A stretch of 36,334 nucleotides of DNA. Origin: a virus. This document shows positions 31,981 through 36,334 of the stretch, one piece after another. The first letter of the stretch is position 1; each line of letters starts with the position of its first letter. Location of the stretch: positions 1 through 36,334 of IMG/VR virus record IMGVR_UViG_3300008262_000160. One strand, 5' to 3'. The notes beneath the pieces were generated by a model that saw nothing but the letters and a program-made list of their open reading frames with translations, did not search any database and had not been told where the DNA came from. Position numbers and translations under genes: made by a program.

Positions 31981-32228
31981 TTTTTGAACATTAAAAACTT
32001 ATTAAATGCTTCGATTTTATCCGGATAGTTAATTTTAATCCAATCTTTTATTTCGAAAGTAAAAAAGTTGTTTTCGTAAGATCTTCCTTTGGCCATTAGA
32101 ATAGGGTCTGGCAAATTGCCAATCTTAATCCTGTACATAATTTGATATAGTTTAAGTCCAGTTAATTTAGACATTTCCGACGAGCTTATATATAAACGCT
32201 CCCCTGTTTTTGTATTAATTACATTCAT
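31977..32228 (-). CDS. Small AlpA/excisionase-like helix-turn-helix protein, 83 aa
   Basis: After GERLYISSSEMSKLTGLKLYQI (helix, turn, helix) comes MYRIKIGNLPDPILMAKGRSY, which resembles an AlpA-like winged HTH with its Gly-Pro wing, then TFEIKDWIKINYP, the closing helix. It overlaps the start of terL by four bases, so it is co-expressed with it. A DNA-binding regulator or an accessory to packaging is possible. GGGGCAT precedes the ATG. A weak leftward -10 (TATACT) lies at about 32260. Confidence 0.65.
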   Translation of the reverse strand: MNVINTKTGERLYISSSEMSKLTGLKLYQIMYRIKIGNLPDPILMAKGRSYENNFFTFEIKDWIKINYPDKIEAFNKFLMFKK

Positions 32229-32284
32229 AAGATATGCCCCAGTAAATGGTATTGCAAAGTATAGGTAACCCTAATATTTGGTTT

Positions 32285-32821
32285 TTAACAAGATTTCGCT
32301 CTTGCTATCCAGCCTGATAAGAATTTAAGTTGTGATTTATCTTTTTCGCAAATAGATTTAAAGTACTCAACAAATAAATTTATTAAAAAATCCAACAAAG
32401 ATAATTCATAACCATTACATTTTTCATTTATTAAATTTAAAGTTTTTTCACCGATGATTCCGTCTACAACTAAATTGCTTCCCTTAACAATATTATTAAG
32501 ACTTTCTTGAAGCATTTTGTTTGCTTTTTTTGCTCCGATCAAAACGGACATGTCAAAAACTTTATAGGCTATCGTTTGGCTTTTAATTTTACCGTATTTG
32601 CTAGGATCCCAAAAATATTTCTTATAAATACTTTTAGCATCTTCCATTGATAACGACATAATATCTTTATTAGTTGCCGATTCATTGCCTTCAATTGTTT
32701 TATAGAATCTAAGAGATATTCCATATTTAGTTGCTCCTCCTTTATCTTCTTTTGTCTCAGTATATTCATCCCCACCTTCGTTTGAGATAGTTTTATCTAC
32801 TGCTATTTCAAAGTCTGCCAT
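32285..32821 (-). CDS. GH108 peptidoglycan hydrolase (endolysin)
   Basis: The 178-residue protein matches glycoside hydrolase family 108 muramidases. ISNEGGDEY carries the catalytic Glu (residue 15), followed by the family loop DKGGATKYGIS (26-36), and a helical domain with LSMEDAKSIYKKYFWDPSKYG. The C-terminal half has LVVDGIIGEKTLNLIN, typical of the linked PG_binding_3 segment. No signal peptide is seen, so export would need a holin or pore. TAGGGGTTTATA before ATG is the ribosome site. Nearby small membrane proteins at 33887 and 35085 are holin candidates. Confidence 0.9.
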   Translation of the reverse strand: MADFEIAVDKTISNEGGDEYTETKEDKGGATKYGISLRFYKTIEGNESATNKDIMSLSMEDAKSIYKKYFWDPSKYGKIKSQTIAYKVFDMSVLIGAKKANKMLQESLNNIVKGSNLVVDGIIGEKTLNLINEKCNGYELSLLDFLINLFVEYFKSICEKDKSQLKFLSGWIARAKSC

Positions 32822-32861
32822 TATAAACCCCTAATCTTTATCAAGACTAATACTTGTTATT

Positions 32862-32999
32862 TCAAAAACAATTTATCATGCAATTCCCTGTGTTTTGATT
32901 GCCAACATTACAGTTGCCAGAATTGTCTGATCCGACATTAAAATCACCAGTACAGCAAACATTTTCTTGCCCATGCTTAATTTTGCTTACATTTTCCAT
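32862..32999 (-). CDS. Tiny Asn/Gly pentapeptide protein, 45 aa
   Basis: From ATG 32999 the reverse strand encodes 45 residues with four units of the period-five pattern x-N-x-G-x at residues 20-39 (FNVGS, DNSGN, CNVGN, QNTGN). It has five cysteines (15, 16, 30, 40, 44). The repeat resembles the N-x-G-x-x motif of mycobacterial PPE-MPTR tails and other pentapeptide folds, in miniature. GGAGGG at 11 bases before the ATG gives a strong ribosome site and the start touches the stop of 33000-33485. It lies just upstream of the endolysin gene. Function is unknown; disulfide-stabilised or metal-binding forms are possible. Confidence 0.6.
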   Translation of the reverse strand: MENVSKIKHGQENVCCTGDFNVGSDNSGNCNVGNQNTGNCMINCF

Positions 33000-33485
33000 T
33001 TATCTACCCTCCAAATCTCTTTTATAAACATAATGATATTTGCTAATGGTTTCAATAATTTCATCATTTGTAGTGAAAAAATCATTTATATTGTCTTTTA
33101 TAAACATAATTAAAATTGGGATGTTAACAAATACTTTTTCTGGGAAAATAGTTGGCTTTTTATTTTCGTCTATTTCATACCATAAACTAGAAACATCTTC
33201 CCCGTTAATCATATTTATCCTTACAGGATTATGAGATATTGAAACATCATATACGATATTAATATTTCCCTTTAGACAAGGAGCAACATATCTTTTTATA
33301 ACAGCAGCCAAAACTTTATTTCCATCTATCAAACATCCAAAATAATTTGAAATTATTTCAGATAAAATATCTCCATCTTCAAAGCCAAATTTGCATAGCA
33401 AATCTTTAGTATAAAAACATATATGAAGATTTCTTTTTAATATTTCCTCATATAAATCTTCAAATTTTTGTTGGATTTCTTTCAT
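33000..33485 (-). CDS. Hypothetical protein, 161 aa
   Basis: An Ile/Asn/Asp/Phe-rich protein with mixed strands and helices and no membrane segment. It contains five cysteines and a helix-rich N-terminus (QQKFEDLYEEILKRN). I find no family motif. It lies between the NUMOD4-like gene, three bases upstream, and the 45-residue pentapeptide gene, sharing a leftward operon. AGGGCGTAAAA is a weak ribosome site, so it may be coupled to the upstream gene. Confidence 0.6.
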   Translation of the reverse strand: MKEIQQKFEDLYEEILKRNLHICFYTKDLLCKFGFEDGDILSEIISNYFGCLIDGNKVLAAVIKRYVAPCLKGNINIVYDVSISHNPVRINMINGEDVSSLWYEIDENKKPTIFPEKVFVNIPILIMFIKDNINDFFTTNDEIIETISKYHYVYKRDLEGR

Positions 33486-33487
33486 TT

Positions 33488-33871
33488 TTACGCCCTCATA
33501 TAACTTTCACATCGCCAGAAATTGCCATTAATAAAACCTGGCTTGTTTCCTAAGTTGCATTTAGGAATATCCACAATCTTTTTGCAATCAATTGCCGGAA
33601 GTATTATCTTTTCCGGTATTGGCCTTTTACATATCTCATGCTCTGGAAAGTTTTTAGCCAACAAATCACTCACTAAATAATAGAAACTTGTATTGTTCTT
33701 TTTAATTGATACAACTCTTTCCAACTTCCCTTTTATTTCTTTTACACCACCCTTGAGTATTTTTGAAGTAAGAACATTTAATATATCTCCAAACTTATTA
33801 ATACAATAGTTTCCTTCGTGTCTTTCCATCCAAACAAATCCTTCTGGCAAGACGCCTTTTTTATTAGCCAT
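33488..33871 (-). CDS. NUMOD4-like domain protein, 127 aa
   Basis: The segment VWMERHEGNYCINKFGDILN, then LKGGVKEIKGKLERVVSIKKN and FYYLVSDLLAKNFPEH follows the NUMOD4 pattern ([WY]-x-x-I-x-G-x-Y-x-[IV]-S-x-x-G-x-[IV] and, at the end, H/Y-R-L-V-A-x-x-F-[IL]-x-N-P), found as a DNA-binding module of HNH homing endonucleases. No HNH motif follows; the tail has cysteines (C-K-K, C-N-L, C-E-S). So it could be a remnant or a stand-alone DNA-binding form. AGGAGTAAGC precedes the ATG. Confidence 0.6.
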   Translation of the reverse strand: MANKKGVLPEGFVWMERHEGNYCINKFGDILNVLTSKILKGGVKEIKGKLERVVSIKKNNTSFYYLVSDLLAKNFPEHEICKRPIPEKIILPAIDCKKIVDIPKCNLGNKPGFINGNFWRCESYMRA

Positions 33872-33886
33872 TGCTTACTCCTGTTA

Positions 33887-34453
33887 TTATTTACCCAATA
33901 AAAAGTTTTTAGCATTTCTTGCGGACGCAACAGAATAAGCAACGCCAAATAATGAAGATACGCAAATCAATCCTGATTTAAGGCCTTTGGCTTTTGACTC
34001 AACATCAAAATTATAACAAATAAATAATGATGGGAATATGCAAAAACAAAAGCTAGAACAACAAACGCAGCTAAGTATATAGATGTCGTAATATGACAAC
34101 CCGCTACGAGCTGTTAAAAAATTTCTATCTGTGTAAGCAGATCCTCTTTCTAAATCCATTGAATTATAATCTGTAACGCTTTCTAGGCTTGTTTCGCTAT
34201 TAACCCTGGTTGTTACGGCAACATCCTCTTGATTTGCTACATTGGCTCTATAATTAAATATAGAGGCGCCAATGCTTGAATACAAAGATAAAATAATTAT
34301 TAATGATAAAGCATAATCTTGCTTAGATGCCCCTGGATATGATAAAGAATCAATTGCATCAGAAAATACAGAATTACATGCTGACATCATTATAATAAAA
34401 TGATAGCCGCTATTTACTAGCGTATATACGTCAGGCTTTTTATTTGAATACAT
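33887..34453 (-). CDS. Multi-pass membrane protein, 188 aa
   Basis: Hydrophobic stretches lie at about residues 17-33, 46-67, 125-153 and 158-180. The third contains a cysteine cluster (CVCCSSFCFC). A polar central segment (about 70-120) has many Asn, Ser, Thr and Glu residues. It could be a holin, superinfection-exclusion or host-takeover membrane protein; family not recognised. It lies between a 104-residue helical protein and the NUMOD4-like gene, near the endolysin, which makes holin the easiest guess but not a sure one. AAAAGGAAAAG precedes the ATG. Confidence 0.65.
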   Translation of the reverse strand: MYSNKKPDVYTLVNSGYHFIIMMSACNSVFSDAIDSLSYPGASKQDYALSLIIILSLYSSIGASIFNYRANVANQEDVAVTTRVNSETSLESVTDYNSMDLERGSAYTDRNFLTARSGLSYYDIYILSCVCCSSFCFCIFPSLFICYNFDVESKAKGLKSGLICVSSLFGVAYSVASARNAKNFLLGK

Positions 34454-34483
34454 ATCTTTTCCTTTTAAATATTATTAAAAAAA

Positions 34484-34798
34484 CTAGTGATTGGTTTGAT
34501 TTTCTTGAATCTCTCTAAAACTTTCTTCAATTATCTTTTTTGCAACTAACATGCTCATTTCTAAAATCTTATTAGTGTTTTTCTGACCACATATAGCATG
34601 CGACCAAGCATAAGTGCTTAATATTGAAGAAGAAATAACTGATCCAATTATATTAAAGTTTTGTTCCGGAGAATTTTTGCTAGAAAATATCTTTTCTGCA
34701 AGGTCTCCAAGCATATTTGTGTATTTATCATATACGCTAAATATTTCAGCTTGTATATTTTCAGGAACATTATCAATGTTAAAGCCTTGTTCTTTCAT
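34484..34798 (-). CDS. Hypothetical helical protein, 104 aa
   Basis: The ATG at 34798 is preferred to an in-frame TTG at 34813, because the TTG overlaps the upstream gene and has no ribosome site, while GGGTAA precedes the ATG. The product is mostly helical with an amphipathic core (NIQAEIFSVYDKYTNMLGDLAEKIF and NFNIIGSVISSSILSTYAWSH) and a Glu/Asn-rich end. No family recognised. It ends at TAG. Confidence 0.6.
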   Translation of the reverse strand: MKEQGFNIDNVPENIQAEIFSVYDKYTNMLGDLAEKIFSSKNSPEQNFNIIGSVISSSILSTYAWSHAICGQKNTNKILEMSMLVAKKIIEESFREIQENQTNH

Positions 34799-34805
34799 AT
34801 TTAAA

Positions 34806-34976
34806 TTACCCAATTAGTGATATCAAATTTAATAAAGCTCTTTTTTCTTTAGCGGAAAACTTTTGTATATTTGATTTGTTAAAAAAATAAATGTCGTTGT
34901 TTTTTAAATCTTCTTTAGTCACAACCTTTTCATCAGAGCTAAAAACTGTTCCTGTTACTTCATTAAATAAATACAT
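34806..34976 (-). CDS. Small hypothetical protein, 56 aa
   Basis: The ATG at 34976 follows AGGAGAAGTAATC, the strong ribosome site that decides the start; a longer frame from 35063 has no ribosome site and overlaps the hairpin at 35010-35039. The product starts YLFNEVTGTVFSSDEKVVTKEDL and ends with a Lys/Leu helix (KFSAKEKRALLNLISLIG). Family not recognised. Confidence 0.6.
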   Translation of the reverse strand: MYLFNEVTGTVFSSDEKVVTKEDLKNNDIYFFNKSNIQKFSAKEKRALLNLISLIG

Positions 34977-35004
34977 GATTACTTCTCCTATTAATTGTTT
35001 AAAG

Positions 35005-35039
35005 AAAAAGCGCTCTTTATTATTATTTCCCCCGAGCGC
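35005..35039 (-). terminator. Hairpin with leftward T run between two small genes
   Basis: On the reverse strand GCGCTC and GAGCGC (plus positions 35034-35039 and 35010-35015) pair across an 18-base loop and are followed by TTTTT. The long loop lowers confidence, but position after the 28-residue gene and before the 34976 start fits a partial terminator. Confidence 0.45.
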
Positions 35040-35084
35040 AGGGCTTTGCGCATATACCATCAATTGTTTGCGCTACAATATTGG

Positions 35085-35171
35085 CTACAATACGAAATAA
35101 ATAACAATTCCAAATAAAACTACGTTAGCTATACAGACAAACTCATAAGATAATTGTTTTAGTGATGTCAT
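35085..35171 (-). CDS. Micro membrane peptide, 28 aa
   Basis: ATG 35171 follows AAAGGATATAAAA and the frame ends at TAG 35085. The peptide MTSLKQLSYEFVCIANVVLF continues with a single hydrophobic segment to the end, so it is a single-pass membrane peptide. A strong promoter lies just upstream (35206-35234). It could be a lysis or regulatory peptide; small size makes it uncertain. Confidence 0.5.
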   Translation of the reverse strand: MTSLKQLSYEFVCIANVVLFGIVIYFVL

Positions 35172-35205
35172 TTTTATATCCTTTCATTTACGTTGATATG
35201 ATGTA

Positions 35206-35234
35206 AATATAGCAATAGGTATTAATTTTGTCAA
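35206..35234 (-). promoter_or_regulatory. Strong leftward promoter for the 35171 to 31980 block
   Basis: On the reverse strand a perfect TTGACA (35234-35229), 17-base spacer and TATATT (35211-35206). The predicted start lies 30 bases upstream of the 28-residue gene. It can serve the small genes and the endolysin operon. Confidence 0.8.
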
Positions 35235-35325
35235 CAACAATAACATTTTATTTTGAATATTAAATTTATAGTTAAATAAAGCGCTGGCTTAGCTATTGGT
35301 TTCACGTGTTAATTTAGGGCAAATC

Positions 35326-35724
35326 CTAATAAGGCTTTTCGTTTTCTTTACGCAACCTATCAAGGACTTCTTTGGCTTTATCCAAAGCAGCTTTATCCTG
35401 TTCGCTTAGCGTTCCAACATTATCTTCAGTAATTTTATCGGTCCAACCAAACTGAGCCTGCAATATAAATTTAGCCTGATTGTGATTGAAATCAGAATTA
35501 GCTATGTTTTCCATAACCTCACTGGTAATCCTATCCTCTATAGCCTCTTCTAACAGCATTGCCTCTCTTCTAAAGTCAGCATCAGTCTTTTTAAGCTGCT
35601 TATAATCCTCTCTGGTGATAAATAACCTTGATGGTATAGTTGACGGCAGCAAGCTATTAAAATTGCCTCTAAATCCTCTAATCTTTAATATAAGCTCTTT
35701 CTTGATCTTTTCTGAAATAGGCAT
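35326..35724 (-). CDS. Terminase small-subunit-like protein A, 132 aa
   Basis: The central DADFRREAMLLEEAIEDRIT, followed by NSDFNHNQAKFILQAQFGWTDK, fits the C-terminal half of phage small terminases, where a long helix is followed by A-x-x-x-L-x-x-x-x-G-W-x-D-[KR]. An N-terminal helical part could be an HTH (KIKKELILKIRGFRGNFNSL). A Lys/Glu-rich helix ends the protein. It is divergent from a second TerS-like gene at 35854. It lies far from terL (30421) but on the same strand. It ends at TAG. Confidence 0.65.
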   Translation of the reverse strand: MPISEKIKKELILKIRGFRGNFNSLLPSTIPSRLFITREDYKQLKKTDADFRREAMLLEEAIEDRITSEVMENIANSDFNHNQAKFILQAQFGWTDKITEDNVGTLSEQDKAALDKAKEVLDRLRKENEKPY

Positions 35725-35757
35725 AAACGTATAATGCTAATAAAATGACATGGCACT

Positions 35758-35786
35758 ATAATATTGATCTTAGCTGCCAATTTCAA
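35758..35786 (-). promoter_or_regulatory. Leftward promoter for TerS-like gene A
   Basis: On the reverse strand TTGAAA (35786-35781), a 17-base spacer and TATTAT (35763-35758), about 34 bases before the ATG at 35724. It overlaps the dyad at 35779-35793. Confidence 0.55.
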
Positions 35787-35793
35787 TGAAATT
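35779..35793. promoter_or_regulatory. 15-bp operator-like dyad between divergent promoters
   Basis: AATTTCA-A-TGAAATT is a 7+1+7 dyad that covers the leftward -35 and touches the first base of the rightward -35. One bound protein could control both TerS-like genes, possibly one of these two proteins themselves. Confidence 0.5.
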
Positions 35794-35821
35794 TGACAGT
35801 TTAATAATTTATAACTATATT
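35793..35821 (+). promoter_or_regulatory. Rightward promoter for TerS-like gene B
   Basis: A perfect TTGACA (35793-35798), a 17-base spacer and TATATT (35816-35821) lie 33 bases before the ATG at 35854. Confidence 0.8.
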
Positions 35822-35853
35822 AAGAAATAATTATTAACTATGGAAATTTATAT

Positions 35854-36273
35854 ATGAATAGTATTGACGGTGTTCAAACATTAAACACAGATATTAAACA
35901 AGATAATAAAGAATCTGGCAAATGTCATTGCGCATGTATAGATAGAAGGGCTGGTAAAAAGATTAAAAATGACCCTGAAACCTTAGAAAAGATTAGGGAG
36001 TGGGGTAGGATGGGTTATAGACAAAACGCTGTAGCTGCGTTCCTATGCGTCAATATTAACACCTGGATTCGATCAAAGACTCAGAACCCAGAGTTTATAG
36101 AAGCGTATCTTGATGGCTTTAGAGAACACATGACCAAAGCATTAACTCGTTTAAACAAAAAAGCAGATGCTGGAAGTATTGCAGCCATCAGAATGCAGGT
36201 TGAGAGACTTGATAGGTTTGTTAACCCATACAAAAACTCAGAAGATGCAGAAGAAAATGATATTAATTTATAA
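35854..36273 (+). CDS. Terminase small-subunit-like HTH protein B, 139 aa
   Basis: Residues about 45-80 form an HTH of the small-terminase type: LEKIREWGRMGYRQNAVAAF, L-C-V-N-I-N-T-W-I and NPEFIEAYLDGFRE. It continues with a helix (TKALTRLNKKADAGSIAAIR) and RLDRF. In small terminases this order (HTH, x-x-N-P-E-F-x-x-A, then A-x-x-G-[DS]-x-x-A) is common. An N-terminal C-H-C-A-C cluster is unusual. It is the last gene of the sequence and the only rightward gene after 9682. It may be the true TerS, with A as an accessory, or either could be a regulator. GGAAATT precedes the ATG. Confidence 0.65.
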   Translation: MNSIDGVQTLNTDIKQDNKESGKCHCACIDRRAGKKIKNDPETLEKIREWGRMGYRQNAVAAFLCVNINTWIRSKTQNPEFIEAYLDGFREHMTKALTRLNKKADAGSIAAIRMQVERLDRFVNPYKNSEDAEENDINL

Positions 36274-36282
36274 AAATTAAAT

Positions 36283-36334
36283 TATAGATTTTTATAATTA
36301 AAAATTATCATTAATCTTTATTTATAGATTTTTA
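36283..36334. repeat. Right terminal copy of the 40-bp repeat (52-bp terminal overlap)
   Basis: These 52 bases equal positions 1-52: one full 40-bp unit and 12 bases of a second. A contig from a circular or circularly permuted genome would show this. The 52-bp length is more like an assembly overlap than a physical terminal repeat. Confidence 0.85.

Noticed and set aside
34977-35063. N-terminal extension of the 34806-34976 gene
   Set aside because: The extension has a TTG start, no ribosome site and crosses a GC hairpin. The internal ATG at 34976 has AGGAG at the right distance.
1-36334. Genome-wide recoding of TAG as a sense codon
   Set aside because: TAG ends the nuclease (8825), scaffold (27119), TerS-like A (35326), 10018, 34484 and 35085 genes with only short open extension, so it works as a normal stop. 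The two internal TAG codons in W5 and W8 are better seen as nonsense changes.
1-36334. Lysogeny module
   Set aside because: No integrase, recombinase of the site-specific type or CI/Cro pair was found. The excisionase-like HTH proteins (8361, 31977) are better read as regulators.

Overview
The window reads as an essentially complete, AT-rich genome of a tailed phage with a P22-type (podovirus) virion module. The evidence is a set of recognisable products in P22-like order: large terminase, portal, scaffold, coat, gp4-like and gp10-like head-to-tail factors, ejection-type proteins and tail fibres. The last 52 bases repeat the first 52, so the sequence probably closes into a circle of about 36.28 kb, with the joint inside a 40-bp tandem repeat. 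I see no integrase, CI-type repressor, tRNA, CRISPR array or insertion sequence. I also see no phage DNA polymerase, primase, helicase or initiator. Base composition and Shine-Dalgarno/sigma70-like signals fit a low-GC proteobacterial host, but the host cannot be named from the sequence.

Layout. (1) 80-1758: leftward cluster of small genes, two with a DUF1737-like end. (2) About 1793-2162: divergent intergenic region with a sigma70-like leftward promoter, a perfect 15-bp inverted repeat, five DnaA-box-like 9-mers at an exact 11-bp period, and a GC-rich double hairpin. This is the best origin candidate. (3) 2276-6824: rightward early block dominated by eight paralogous genes. Each has a conserved acidic head of about 35 residues followed by 5 to 41 units of a Trp pentapeptide repeat (G-x-W-x-[ND]). 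(4) 6887-9682: recombination and replication accessory genes (ERF annealing protein, holin-like membrane protein, lone response-regulator receiver domain, small HTH protein, leftward VRR-NUC nuclease, SSB). (5) 9724-31980: leftward late block of fibres, ejection proteins, tail factors, coat, scaffold, portal and large terminase. (6) 31977-35724: leftward block with an HTH protein, GH108 endolysin, a tiny Asn/Gly pentapeptide protein, a NUMOD4-like protein, membrane proteins and a TerS-like gene. (7) 35854-36273: a rightward second TerS-like gene, divergent from the first across a dyad that overlaps both promoters.

How it may work. The phage appears to start replication with host DnaA and the host replisome, then use its own SSB, ERF protein and VRR-NUC nuclease for annealing and branch processing. 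Late transcription of scaffold/coat and of the portal starts at two leftward promoters that share an identical 16-bp spacer, which suggests a dedicated regulator. Packaging uses the large terminase with one of two TerS-like proteins. Lysis uses the GH108 enzyme with one of several small membrane proteins.

The most unusual content is the Trp-pentapeptide gene family, about 4 kb or a tenth of the genome. It shows recent duplication, a 6-bp micro-inversion between two copies, a premature amber codon at a repeat Trp, a frameshift and a near-empty copy. This looks like an actively rearranging gene array of unknown function.
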